Shown: positions 8,467 to 16,702, counted from the first letter of the stretch. The stretch is 64,000 nucleotides of DNA from Ruminococcus bovis (GCF_005601135.1 NZ_CP039381.1:617941-681940), one strand, 5' to 3'. The notes: a model not told the origin generated them from the letters alone. Program-made: numbers and translations.

Positions 8467-8490
8467 ACACCTTTAAAATTCTACGGTCAA
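8462..8490 (-). promoter_or_regulatory. Sigma-A promoter of lrgA-lrgB-gntR
   Basis: Minus-strand TTGACC (8485-8490), a 17-bp spacer and TATAAT (8462-8467). The -10 box lies inside the left half of the operator palindrome. Confidence 0.85.
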
Positions 8491-8653
8491 TAAATAGATG
8501 TACATTTCCTAAAAACTGTTAATACTACTATGTAGCAAGGTTTTCACACTATAATTTTGTGAATATTTTAATTTTTAATACAGATATAATTACAATTGCA
8601 AAATTCAAATCAGAGTTTTATAATTGTAGTATAAATTTATAGGAAGTAATAAT

Positions 8654-9028
8654 ATGCAAACAATTGATGAGGCATTGGAAAAATTAAGTAAATCAAAGTT
8701 CCGTTCAAGTTTTCATTTAAAAGAAAAGGACTTTGAATATATAAACAAGGTTGGTATGGAGAAAATAAGGCAACACGCAAAAGACTTTATCAAAACAAGA
8801 CTTGCACCAAAATATATTCCCAATGACGGAAAGCAAACACCTATGAAAGGTCATCCTGTTTTCATAGCACAACACGCTTGTGGTTGTTGCTGTAGAGGTT
8901 GCTTAAATAAATGGTATCGAGTAAATAAGTCCACTGAACTTACAGAAACTCAACAAGAAAAAATTGTAAACCTACTTATGGCTTGGATTGAAAAGGAATA
9001 CAACAGTAAAATTAATATACAAAAATAA
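8654..9028 (+). CDS. DUF4186 family protein
   Basis: A 124-residue soluble protein matching DUF4186 over its length: SKFRSSFHLKEKD, then PNDGKQTPMKGHPVFIAQHA, then a cysteine group CGCCCRGCLNKW, then IVNLLMAWIEKEY. The conserved His and Cys residues suggest a metal or nucleic-acid site, but no activity has been established that I know of. AGGAAGT precedes the ATG. It is a single gene closed by its own terminator. Confidence 0.85.
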   Translation: MQTIDEALEKLSKSKFRSSFHLKEKDFEYINKVGMEKIRQHAKDFIKTRLAPKYIPNDGKQTPMKGHPVFIAQHACGCCCRGCLNKWYRVNKSTELTETQQEKIVNLLMAWIEKEYNSKINIQK

Positions 9029-9054
9029 GCCCTATTCAAAAGAATAGGGCTTTG
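9027..9054. terminator. Bidirectional terminator between DUF4186 and nitroreductase genes
   Basis: Perfect 11-bp inverted repeat AAGCCCTATTC / GAATAGGGCTT with loop AAAA. It overlaps the DUF4186 stop codon, and the nitroreductase gene converges on it. Confidence 0.85.
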
Positions 9055-9070
9055 CTATACCAATATTTAA

Positions 9071-9610
9071 TTAGATAAACTTTGCAATAACATCAAGGTC
9101 TCTTCTCTTAGGTGCTGCCGGTTCAATATCTCTGTAACCTAAAGCAATGATACCCATAATAATTTCATTAGAAGGAATGTCAAGTGCATTTCTTGTAGCC
9201 ATTTCATCTCTGACACCCATAACAAGAGTATCAAGACCAAGATCAGATGCTTTCATCATTAGGTTCTGATTCTGTAAACCTAGGTCATAAGCACCCCATA
9301 AGTTACCTGCCTCATTAGTTGGTGAACCGTTCTTTTCAAAACCTGACCAGTCCTTAACGAATGTTGTAACAATAAGTACCGGTGCATTCTCAGCATTAAT
9401 ACCGTTACGAGAAAGTAGGCAATTTTCCTTAATTTCCTTTAACTTTTCTTCATCTGTAACAACATAATATCTACCTGTTTGTGAATTTTTCCAAGTAGGT
9501 GCTTGTTGAGCAGCTTTGATGATTTCTTCTATTGTTTCTCTATCAACAGTAGTGTTAGCTTTATATTTTCTAACACTTCTTCTTTTCTCCAGTAATTCAT
9601 TAAATTCCAT
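9071..9610 (-). CDS. Nitroreductase family FMN-dependent oxidoreductase
   Basis: A 179-residue flavoprotein of the nitroreductase superfamily. The N-terminal EKRRSVRKY binds the FMN phosphate. PTWKNSQTGRYYVV and the C-terminal IMGIIALGY are also typical. Such enzymes use NAD(P)H to reduce nitro groups, quinones or flavins; the natural substrate is not readable here. The length is at the short end of the family, as in the clostridial single-domain forms. It is monocistronic, with convergent DUF4186 downstream. Confidence 0.85.
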   Translation of the reverse strand: MEFNELLEKRRSVRKYKANTTVDRETIEEIIKAAQQAPTWKNSQTGRYYVVTDEEKLKEIKENCLLSRNGINAENAPVLIVTTFVKDWSGFEKNGSPTNEAGNLWGAYDLGLQNQNLMMKASDLGLDTLVMGVRDEMATRNALDIPSNEIIMGIIALGYRDIEPAAPKRRDLDVIAKFI

Positions 9611-9674
9611 AACAAACTCCTTGTGTATAAATTTTATTTCATTTTATCAACTTTTCAATAATATGTAAAGTAGT

Positions 9675-9708
9675 TTATAAAAAATGGGTAGTTGAGAAAC
9701 TACCCATT
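9675..9708 (-). terminator. Terminator of the COG0523 GTPase gene
   Basis: Minus strand: 11-bp perfect stem AATGGGTAGTT / AACTACCCATT with a 4-base loop, followed by TTTTTTAT. The core TGGGTAG recurs in the terminators at 61099 and 62425. Confidence 0.85.
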
Positions 9709-9720
9709 AAATATTTTAAA

Positions 9721-10980
9721 TTATTGTGTTACACACTTGTCAAGGTCAGCAGTAATCTTTTCCTTGTCCATATGTTGACCGATAAATACTAACTTAATTT
9801 CTCTGTCACCATAAACATCATCCCAGTTCTTCTTAGCCTCAGGGTATTCCTTTAGGTAAAGTTCCTGTTGTTCCTTAGGGAAAGCAGTTAGCCACTTGCC
9901 TTGTTCAGTAGCAGAAATCTGTACACCGGCTTGTTCAAATACAAACACACTGTCTCTCTGGTCATCAAACCAAACAATACCCTTTGCACGAACAACACTC
10001 TTTGGCCAATGGTTTACAAATTCTTGTAGCTTTTCCTGACTAAATGGTCTTCTGCTATGATATACGAATGTACCGATACCATATTCATCTTCGTCATCAT
10101 CGTGATGGTGACCACAGTTACATACACCATGTTCATGGTCACAATGAGAATGGTCCTCATGATCATGGTCGTGATGTTCATGATCGTGGTCATGGTCATG
10201 ATGGTGGTGATGATGGTGATGGTGATGATGTTCTTCTTCCATCTCTTCTTCATCCTTATCATAAACCTGAGCCCAACCTGCTGATTCAGCAGTATCTTCA
10301 AATGTATAACTGTTTGTATCTAGGATGTCACCTACTGCAACCTTACCATAAGTTGTTTCAATAATTCTAGCCTTTGGCTGTAGAACCTTAATCATAGCCT
10401 TAACCTTGTCTAACTGTTCAGGCTTAACCATATCAACCTTGTTAAGAACGATTGTAGAACAGAATTCAATCTGCTGAATTAGTAGATTTTCAATATCTTC
10501 TTCAGCAACTTCTTTCTTTAGTAGGTCATCACCACAACCGAATTCTGATGCAAGTCTTAAAGCGTCAACAACAGTTGCAATGTTATCTAGATGGCATAGT
10601 GCAGGAGTTTCTTCATCACCCTCCAGCATAGCAATTGACTGTGCAATAGGTAATGGTTCACAAATACCACTAGCCTCAATAAGAATGTAGTCATACTTAC
10701 CACTTTCGCAAAGGTCAGTAATTTGGTTAATAAGGTCAACATTAAGTGTACAACAGATACAACCGTTTGATAGTGGTACAAGGTTCTGGTCTTCCTGAGT
10801 TACAACACCTGTTTTCTGAATTAGTTCAGCATCAATGTTAACTTCACCAATATCATTAACGATAACTGCACATTTGTAACCTTCCTGATTATTTAAAACA
10901 TGATTTATTAAAGTAGTTTTACCTGCTCCTAAGTAACCTGTAAGTAGGGTAATCGGAATAGGTTTTCTTGTATTATTCAT
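9721..10980 (-). CDS. CobW/COG0523 family GTP-dependent metallochaperone with His-rich segment
   Basis: A 419-residue G3E GTPase. Walker A GYLGAGKTT is at about residues 15-23. The metal-binding GCICC (Cys74, Cys76, Cys77) follows, then the NKVD guanine-recognition motif near residue 170. Between GTPase and C-terminal domain (about residues 250-300) is an extreme His/Asp/Glu run with 11 consecutive His and interspersed Cys. The C-terminal CobW_C domain ends the protein. Relatives include the zinc chaperones YciC and ZNG1 and the CobW, UreG and HypB metal-insertion proteins; zinc is the likeliest metal because of the His run, but cobalt or nickel cannot be excluded. No target enzyme is adjacent. 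The promoter lies between the gene and an inserted IS. Confidence 0.85.
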   Translation of the reverse strand: MNNTRKPIPITLLTGYLGAGKTTLINHVLNNQEGYKCAVIVNDIGEVNIDAELIQKTGVVTQEDQNLVPLSNGCICCTLNVDLINQITDLCESGKYDYILIEASGICEPLPIAQSIAMLEGDEETPALCHLDNIATVVDALRLASEFGCGDDLLKKEVAEEDIENLLIQQIEFCSTIVLNKVDMVKPEQLDKVKAMIKVLQPKARIIETTYGKVAVGDILDTNSYTFEDTAESAGWAQVYDKDEEEMEEEHHHHHHHHHHHDHDHDHEHHDHDHEDHSHCDHEHGVCNCGHHHDDDEDEYGIGTFVYHSRRPFSQEKLQEFVNHWPKSVVRAKGIVWFDDQRDSVFVFEQAGVQISATEQGKWLTAFPKEQQELYLKEYPEAKKNWDDVYGDREIKLVFIGQHMDKEKITADLDKCVTQ

Positions 10981-11024
10981 AGTACAATTCCTTTCTAAAA
11001 TAAAGATTTGCTCACCTAAATTTT

Positions 11025-11067
11025 ATTATAACACAAATTCCGAAAAAGTAAAATAATGTTTACTTTT
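11025..11067 (-). promoter_or_regulatory. Promoter of the COG0523 gene with overlapping inverted repeat
   Basis: Minus-strand TTTACT (11047-11052), 16 bp, TATAAT (11025-11030). A perfect inverted repeat AAAAGTAAA-N6-TTTACTTTT (11044-11067) covers the -35 box and could be an operator. Its right arm lies inside the 26-bp direct repeat that flanks the IS. It does not match the Zur box consensus I know. Confidence 0.5.
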
Positions 11068-11083
11068 ATTTTTCTTTATATAA
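11058..11083. repeat. 26-bp direct repeat flanking the IS, left copy
   Basis: Identical over 26 bases to 12220-12245 and immediately outside the terminal inverted repeat of the IS. The simplest reading is a target-site duplication. Confidence 0.8.
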
Positions 11084-12219
11084 TCTGTGTTGTAAATAGA
11101 TATGACCCGTTTTAGGGTAAAAATAAAATATGATTTAATATTTCGCTTGTTTTACTGACTTTTTGATTATGAATTATCAGTTAATGGATTTCAATTCTAA
11201 CTTTTCACTCAATAACTGCATTGGACTTTTGTATTCAAGTGTTCTCATTGTCTTGTTATTACTCCATTCTAAATGTCCTTTTAACTTTGTATTTAATTCT
11301 TCAATATTTTTGAATGTTTCCCAATCATAGAAATATCTTTGGTCGTTTCTATGACTTCTTTCTACCTTCCCATTGTGCCAAGGTGTTCGTGGTGGTATTA
11401 ATTTATGATTTATACCTAATTTGTTCAATTCTATTTCAAAAGGACTTTTCACTTCACTGCTTTGATATTTATATGTGAACTCTCTTCCGTTATCTGTTTG
11501 AACCGTTTTATTTTAAACGGAAATTCTTTTAATAACATTTTCAAGAATTTAGTTGAGTTTTCCGGTGTATGTTCTTCAAACCCATATACAAATCTCATTC
11601 TTGTACATTCATCTATTGCAGTCCATTGATAAAATGCTTTCCGTCCCTTAAAGCCTTGCCTCTTAAGCAATTGTATGGCACTTCTTTTACATCTATCTGC
11701 ACCTTTTCTCCAGGTATTAACAGCTCCGGATATCTTCTATGATTACGGCTCTTTTCTTGGTCTTTTATATTTTACTAAGCCCATTCTTTTTGCAGCATAT
11801 ATCATTCCTGAATAGCTTCTTGTATATCCTTTTCTCTTTAAATCACTGTATACTCCATCCCATCCATATCTTTCATAGCACTTTTAAAAGAATTTCTAAT
11901 TTGTCTTTCTTCTCTTTTTGTGTGTCTGTTGGGATGACTATGTGGTCTGCGTGATTTAGGCAATAGCGATTGCCAGGTACCGTCATATTGTTTACACCAT
12001 CTCTTTACGCTTGAAAGACTTACACCGTACACTCTACTTGCTTCGCTTTTCCTTTTCTTAGTGCGTATTTTACTATGGCTTGCTTTTTCTTTGCTTCTTG
12101 TGTTATTATATTCATGAGGAGTACTTCTTTCTTAGGTTAATGTTTTTGAGCGATTCCATTATACCATATTTTGAAGTTACTCCTCTTTTTTATTGGGTCA
12201 TATCATTTTAGCACATACA
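11084..12219 (-). mobile_element. Decayed IS481-like insertion sequence
   Basis: A 1136-bp element bounded by 25-bp imperfect terminal inverted repeats (11084-11108 and 12195-12219; 19 of 25 positions match, including GATATGACCC at the inner end). Identical 26-bp direct repeats flank it. It contains one broken transposase gene on the minus strand. Insertion occurred at the 3' end of the GIY-YIG gene, and the right direct repeat supplies that gene's last codons and stop. Confidence 0.85.
11177..12115 (-). pseudogene. Broken DDE transposase (IS481-like)
   Basis: Starting at ATG 12115, the coding sequence runs as an N-terminal helix-turn-helix (MNIITQEAKKKQAIV... then VYGVSLSSVKRWCKQ), a middle part with the first Asp region (QIDVKEVP) and YQWTAIDECTRMRF, and a C-terminal part with TPWHNGKVERSHR. 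These pieces lie in different frames. At least four frameshifts are visible: one near 12060 that ends the first frame after about 31 codons, one near 11840, one or more around 11690-11740, and one near 11500 upstream of the sequence corresponding to QTDNGREF. The element cannot make a functional transposase from this copy. Confidence 0.85.
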
Positions 12220-12245
12220 GTTTACTTTTATTTTTCTTTATATAA
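12220..12245. repeat. 26-bp direct repeat flanking the IS, right copy
   Basis: Identical to 11058-11083. It includes the stop codon and last codons of the GIY-YIG gene. Confidence 0.8.
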
Positions 12246-12536
12246 GGTATAACATTCTTTATCTGCTTTATCCCCTAACACATGAAGACTTTTTTCTGAA
12301 ATCAAAATTTCTTTTTTCTCCTTAGTTAGCCTTTTGATTTGATATTCAAGTTTTGAAGCTAAAGAACGGTTTTCAGAAACAAAGACAATTTCAATTTTCT
12401 CTGCATTATGGGTATGGGTATATTTTGCACCTTTAGGTGACTTTTCCTTATGCTCGGTAAATCTTCTTTTTATATTGGTAGTAATCCCACAGTAAAGGCT
12501 GTTGTCACTACATCTTATAAGGTATGTATAGTACAT
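12228..12536 (-). CDS. GIY-YIG nuclease family protein (YhbQ/UPF0213-like)
   Basis: A 102-residue single-domain protein. The GIY-YIG signature appears as YYTYLIRCSDNSLYCGITTNIKRRFTEHK in its first 30 residues (key positions YTYL, YCGIT, the Arg of KRRF, and His of EHK). It is typical of the short stand-alone YhbQ/YazA group, for which no firm biological role is known. The C-terminus lies within the direct repeat created by the adjacent IS, so the reading frame is preserved after insertion. It is transcribed towards the IS. Confidence 0.85.
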   Translation of the reverse strand: MYYTYLIRCSDNSLYCGITTNIKRRFTEHKEKSPKGAKYTHTHNAEKIEIVFVSENRSLASKLEYQIKRLTKEKKEILISEKSLHVLGDKADKECYTLYKEK

Positions 12537-12549
12537 AATTTTCCTAACT

Positions 12550-12576
12550 AAAAAAGGACTATAAAAATATAGTCCT
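12550..12576 (-). terminator. Terminator of the marR gene
   Basis: Minus strand: nine-bp stem AGGACTATA / TATAGTCCT with a 4-base loop, followed by TTTTTTAG. Lies five bases past the marR stop. Confidence 0.85.
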
Positions 12577-12580
12577 AATT

Positions 12581-13117
12581 TTAAAATACAAATTTTTCGT
12601 AATCAATTTCAGGTAACTTAGTTTCCTTGTCTAAACTGGCATTTTTGCAGTTTTCAAGAACAATTTTAAGAGTATCGTTAAACTGAATAAGTTGTTCATC
12701 AGTTAAGTCACCTGCCATTTGATAAATAAGGCTAAAGAGGTTTTTCTTCTGCTTTAATAGGATAGGCAAAGCCTTTTCACTGTTAATAGAAATTCTAAGA
12801 ATTCTTCTGTCTGACTCATCTTGATATGTATTTAGATAACCACTTTTTCTTAAAATCTCAACATTTCTTGACACTAAGCCTTTGCTAACTTCCATATTCT
12901 GTGCTAAGTCGGAAACAGTATTTTTGTCCGGATAATATCTTAACGAAGTTAGAATTTCTAACCCACATACAGAAATATCTTCATCTTCTACTGCTACCTT
13001 GCTAAACTTCTTGTAATTATGGATAGTAGCCTTAGAAACTTTGGTTAGTAATACACCTGTATCGTGTAAAAACTTTTCATCCACATAAACCACTCGCTTT
13101 CTTTTATTGTTAAACAT
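12581..13117 (-). CDS. MarR family transcriptional regulator
   Basis: A regulator of up to 178 residues with a MarR winged-helix core: LTSLRYYPDKNTVSDLAQNMEVSKGLVSRNVEILRKSGYL as landmark region (helix-turn-helix over about residues 65-105), then the wing ESDRRILRISI. The annotated start is doubtful. ATG 13117 overlaps the -10 box of a good promoter (TTGACT-17-TAAAAT), so the transcript would begin inside codon 3 and an in-frame GTG at codon 9 or 12 is more likely to start translation. It follows the P-type ATPase gene but is separated from it by a terminator hairpin and its own promoter. Target genes are unknown. Confidence 0.85.
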   Translation of the reverse strand: MFNNKRKRVVYVDEKFLHDTGVLLTKVSKATIHNYKKFSKVAVEDEDISVCGLEILTSLRYYPDKNTVSDLAQNMEVSKGLVSRNVEILRKSGYLNTYQDESDRRILRISINSEKALPILLKQKKNLFSLIYQMAGDLTDEQLIQFNDTLKIVLENCKNASLDKETKLPEIDYEKFVF

Positions 13118-13144
13118 TTTATCAAGTAAGTATTATAAAGTCAA
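13116..13144 (-). promoter_or_regulatory. Promoter of marR overlapping the first ATG
   Basis: Minus-strand TTGACT (13139-13144), 17-bp spacer, TAAAAT (13116-13121). The -10 box overlaps ATG 13115-13117. Confidence 0.6.
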
Positions 13145-13190
13145 TGGTATGTGAAGAAACTTGTCCTTTAAATGTTATTTTTTTAACGAA

Positions 13191-13231
13191 AAATCCATAA
13201 ATATTCAAGACAAATGAACATTTATGGATTT
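13191..13231 (-). terminator. Hairpin downstream of the P-type ATPase gene
   Basis: Perfect 12-bp arms AAATCCATAAAT / ATTTATGGATTT with a 17-base loop that can itself pair (TTCA/TGAA). A short T-rich stretch follows on the minus strand. Confidence 0.6.
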
Positions 13232-13247
13232 CAGTATATAATTTCTG

Positions 13248-15866
13248 TTATTTAGCCTTTTTGATTTGGCTATAAATCACCTTTGCAATCTGAATAATTA
13301 CAGTAGGAATAAATGCCAGTAAACCGATAAAGCCTACCTGAGCACCTGTCAAAACTTCAACACTAAACAACGGTTGCATAAATGGTACAAACAGTACAAA
13401 TGCAAGTAACAATACACCAACTACAAATGCACCTACACTATAGATATTTGAGAACAAACCAAGTTCAAAGATTGACTCTCTGCCTCTACAGTTAAAGCCA
13501 TGGAAAAGTCTTGCAAGTGTAAGGGTAGCAAAAGCCATTGTACTTGCAACTGCCGAATTAACCTGTAGTCCAATATAGAAAGCAATAATTGTAACTGCAC
13601 CGATTAATGCACCTTGTAGGAACATTAAAGTTGTAAAGTCCTTTGTCAGTATTCCTGTTTTTGGGTCTCTCGGTTTTTGCCTTAGAATGTCTTTATCCGG
13701 CATTTCCATACCGATTGCAATTGCCGGAAGTGAGTCGGTAAGCAAATTGATGAATAGTAAATGTACTGCTTGGAAAGGTACAGGCAAAGCAAAGAAAGAA
13801 GTATATAGCACTGCAAAGATACCTGCCATATTACCTGAAAGTAGGAACAGAATTGAGTTCTTAATATTTCTAAAAACATTTCTGCCATTTGCAACTGCTT
13901 TAATAATTGTTGCAAAGTTATCATCCTGAAGAATCATTGATGATGCATCCTTAGAAACTTCTGTACCGGTAATACCCATTGCAACACCAATGTCAGCTTT
14001 CTTTAGTGCCGGTGCATCATTAACACCATCACCTGTCATAGAAACAATATTTCCTTTCTTCTGCCAAGCCTCAACAATTCTGATTTTGTTTTCAGGAGAA
14101 ACTCTTGCATAAACAGAAATTCTCTCAATAGTCTTGTCAAGCTCAGCATCACTCATAGAGTCAAGCTCCATACCGGTAACTGCAATGTCACCATCTTGGA
14201 AAATTCCGATTTGCCTTGCAATTGCAGTGGCAGTAACCTTGTGGTCACCTGTAATCATAATTGGTTTAATACCGGCACTTATAGCATCTGCTACTGCTTG
14301 TTTTGACTCTTCTCGTGGTGGGTCAATCATAGAAACCAAGCCTAAGAAAATATAGTCATACTCAGTATCAACACTTAACTGTTCATCAGACTCTTTATAA
14401 GCAAAGGTCAGAACTCTCAAACCTTCTTCAGAATACTTTTTGTTCTGTAATAAGATTTTTTCTTTATCTTCTTTTGTAATAGGTCTTACACCGTCTTTAG
14501 TAGCAATACTGATACATCTATCAAGTATTACATCCAAAGCACCCTTAGTTAAAATATGGTTAACACCATGCATTTTGTACTTAGTACTCATCATTTTTCT
14601 GTCTGAGTCGAAAGGTACTTCCTCTATTCTTTCAAGAGACTTTCTAATATCATTTTCGTCATAACCGATTTTACGGAATGTTTCCAGCAAAGCATATTCT
14701 GTAGGGTCACCGATACCCTTACCGTCAACAATACTTGAATCATTGTTAAGCACCATATCATAAACTAAATGTCTGTGACTTTCCACATCAAGGTCAAGTT
14801 GTTCTTCAAAGATACTTTCGTGATTAATATAGATTTTCTGTACAGTCATTTTGTTCTGTGTCAATGTTCCTGTTTTGTCAGAACAAATAACAGATACACA
14901 ACCTAAACTTTCTACTGCTTTTAAATCCTTAATAACTGCATTTTCCTTAGCCATTTTCTGAGTACCCATTGCCTGAACAATAGTAACAATAGAACCTAAA
15001 GCCTCAGGAATAGCAGCTACTGCAAGTGCTACAACAAACATCAATGACTCAAGGATAGTATCTTTGTTAATAACCGGTGCTTGAATAAGGTTTAGCACAA
15101 AAACAATAGCAGAAATAATCATAATGATTATTGCAAGTTTTGCAGAAAATTTATCTAGGCTAACCTGTAAAGGTGTTTTCTTCTCTTTAGCACTATTCAT
15201 TAAGGTTGCGATTTTGCCGATTTCGGTTTCCATACCTGTAGCAGTAACACACACCATTGCTCTACCGTAAGTTACTAAGCTACCTGAATAAACCATATTT
15301 GTTCTGTCAGCTAAAGGAACTTCCTTATCAATTATACCGTCATTTTTATCAACATTAGTTGACTCACCTGTAAGGGAACTTTCGTTAACCTGTAAGGAAT
15401 AGTTATTGATTATTCTACCGTCAGCAACAATCAAGTCACCTGCCTCAAGAATAACAATGTCACCTTTAACAACCTTCTTTGAGTCAATTTCAATTTTCTC
15501 ACCGTTACGAATAACCTTAGCACTAGGTGATGAAAGTGATTTTAAGCTATCGAGAGTTTTTTCTGCTTTAATATGTTGCACTGTACCTAAAATTGCATTA
15601 AGAATAATAACTGCAAAAATTACAACAGTACCCTCTAGGTTTCCGGAAAAAATTGAAATAATAGCAGCAATAATCAGAATAATAACTAACAAATCTGCAA
15701 ACTGAGAAATAAACACACTAAAGGCTGATTTTTTCTTGCCCTCAGCCAAAGCATTTTCCCCATCTTTCTCCAGTTTTTCTTTTGCCGTTTTGTCCGTAAG
15801 ACCATCTTTTGAAGTACCATACTGCTTTAGCACTTCTTCACTAGGCATTTGATACAAGTTTTTCAT
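13248..15866 (-). CDS. P-type IIA-like cation ATPase (Ca2+-ATPase type, probable Mn2+ exporter)
   Basis: An 872-residue cation-pumping P-type ATPase. The order is an N-terminal cation_ATPase_N domain, actuator domain with the TGES loop (SSLTGES), TM4 with IPEALGSIV, phosphorylation site CSDKTGTLTQNK, nucleotide-binding domain with TKGALD, hinge TGDGVNDAPALKKADIG, and four C-terminal membrane segments. IPEALGSIV replaces the PEGLPAVV usual in SERCA-type calcium pumps. ATG 15866 is chosen because GGGGAGGAG lies just before it; the open frame extends 26 codons further only through leader RNA. The leader is a yybP-ykoY-type element, a Mn2+ riboswitch class, which argues that this pump exports Mn2+ when it is in excess. 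Direct calcium transport remains possible. Confidence 0.85.
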   Translation of the reverse strand: MKNLYQMPSEEVLKQYGTSKDGLTDKTAKEKLEKDGENALAEGKKKSAFSVFISQFADLLVIILIIAAIISIFSGNLEGTVVIFAVIILNAILGTVQHIKAEKTLDSLKSLSSPSAKVIRNGEKIEIDSKKVVKGDIVILEAGDLIVADGRIINNYSLQVNESSLTGESTNVDKNDGIIDKEVPLADRTNMVYSGSLVTYGRAMVCVTATGMETEIGKIATLMNSAKEKKTPLQVSLDKFSAKLAIIIMIISAIVFVLNLIQAPVINKDTILESLMFVVALAVAAIPEALGSIVTIVQAMGTQKMAKENAVIKDLKAVESLGCVSVICSDKTGTLTQNKMTVQKIYINHESIFEEQLDLDVESHRHLVYDMVLNNDSSIVDGKGIGDPTEYALLETFRKIGYDENDIRKSLERIEEVPFDSDRKMMSTKYKMHGVNHILTKGALDVILDRCISIATKDGVRPITKEDKEKILLQNKKYSEEGLRVLTFAYKESDEQLSVDTEYDYIFLGLVSMIDPPREESKQAVADAISAGIKPIMITGDHKVTATAIARQIGIFQDGDIAVTGMELDSMSDAELDKTIERISVYARVSPENKIRIVEAWQKKGNIVSMTGDGVNDAPALKKADIGVAMGITGTEVSKDASSMILQDDNFATIIKAVANGRNVFRNIKNSILFLLSGNMAGIFAVLYTSFFALPVPFQAVHLLFINLLTDSLPAIAIGMEMPDKDILRQKPRDPKTGILTKDFTTLMFLQGALIGAVTIIAFYIGLQVNSAVASTMAFATLTLARLFHGFNCRGRESIFELGLFSNIYSVGAFVVGVLLLAFVLFVPFMQPLFSVEVLTGAQVGFIGLLAFIPTVIIQIAKVIYSQIKKAK

Positions 15867-15914
15867 CTTTTCTCCTCCCCAAAAGAAAATAATGATAAAG
15901 AGTAAAAAGAGAAC

Positions 15915-16055
15915 AAAAAAAGAGACTTTTATTGCAACACCCAATAACCTTAGGTACTACAATAAAAGTCTCGTTCTTTAAGATATAACCGATACCAAAA
16001 GGTATGTGTACTGACGGTTATACCACAGTATTCTGCGAACTACTCCCCTTTATTG
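15915..16055 (-). ncRNA. yybP-ykoY-type (Mn2+) riboswitch with terminator platform
   Basis: Minus-strand leader of the ATPase. It opens with AAAGGGGAGTAG (16041-16051), the hallmark 5' segment of the yybP-ykoY class, and continues through ACCGTCAGTACACATACC and a closing GGTATCGGT strand. It then runs into a 13-bp terminator stem GAGACTTTTATTG / CAATAAAAGTCTC (15960-15972 with 15922-15934) followed by seven T. The predicted transcription start is at about 16054, so the aptamer begins almost at the 5' end. Known members turn on exporter expression when Mn2+ is high, by preventing terminator formation. Confidence 0.8.
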
Positions 16056-16060
16056 CTTTG

Positions 16061-16089
16061 ATATTATCACATTAATCTTGCTTTGTCAA
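16061..16089 (-). promoter_or_regulatory. Promoter of the riboswitch-ATPase transcript
   Basis: Minus-strand TTGACA (16084-16089), 17-bp spacer, TAATAT (16061-16066). A near-consensus sigma-A promoter placed seven bases before the riboswitch. Confidence 0.85.
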
Positions 16090-16207
16090 CTATTTATTTT
16101 ACATTTAATATATAAATATTATTTACAATTAATCTCTTGATTTATACAATTATTTATTATACCATAATAATGCAAATTTATTAATTTAATATTAGAAAGG
16201 ATATTTT

Positions 16208-16702
16208 ATGAAAGTAACAAAAATAATAAGTATAGTTTTTGCTATTGTAATTGCAATTTCACTATGCTCTTGTGGTGATGAAAGTAAAGACAATTCTGTA
16301 TCAATAACTACAGAACAAACAACAACTGTTGACCAATACAAAGAAGTTAAAAACAAAATCAACAGTACAATGCTACTTTACTGCAACTCTTTAAAAGAAC
16401 ATAATGCTGATAACTTTAATATGTGCTTTGTAAAGGACAAAAGAGAAAACTACAGTAAAGGTGAAATTACTGCTCTATTTGATACTGTAGAAAAATGTAA
16501 ATTACAGAAGATTGACTTTAGCACATTAAAAAATGTGGGCAATGATAAATTTACAGTTGAAGTATACTATACTATAGTATATTCAAATGACTATGTTCCT
16601 GTGGGTAATCGTAAGGTAGGCAAAAATGCCCTACACGAAAGATTTACTTTTAATAAAGTAGATAAAGACTACCTTATCTCTAATATGGAGTATGATTGGT
16701 AA
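16208..16702 (+). CDS. Small lipoprotein of unknown function
   Basis: A 164-residue predicted lipoprotein. The signal peptide ends in lipobox LCSC with Cys22 as lipidation site. A Ser/Thr-rich linker (residues 25-45) follows, then a compact mixed domain whose pattern (an initial helix with YCNSLKEHNADNFNMCF, later strands FTVEVYYTIVY) is like small NTF2/cystatin-like folds. I recognise no family. AGAAAGGAT precedes the ATG. It stands alone, divergent from the ATPase leader. Confidence 0.6.
   Translation: MKVTKIISIVFAIVIAISLCSCGDESKDNSVSITTEQTTTVDQYKEVKNKINSTMLLYCNSLKEHNADNFNMCFVKDKRENYSKGEITALFDTVEKCKLQKIDFSTLKNVGNDKFTVEVYYTIVYSNDYVPVGNRKVGKNALHERFTFNKVDKDYLISNMEYDW

Noticed and set aside
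10044..10364. Plus-strand frames rich in His, Asp and Met
   Set aside because: Created by the complementary strand of the His-codon run of the COG0523 gene.
11025..11067. Zur operator for the COG0523 gene
   Set aside because: The inverted repeat does not match the Firmicutes Zur box pattern I know, so only an unspecified operator is proposed.
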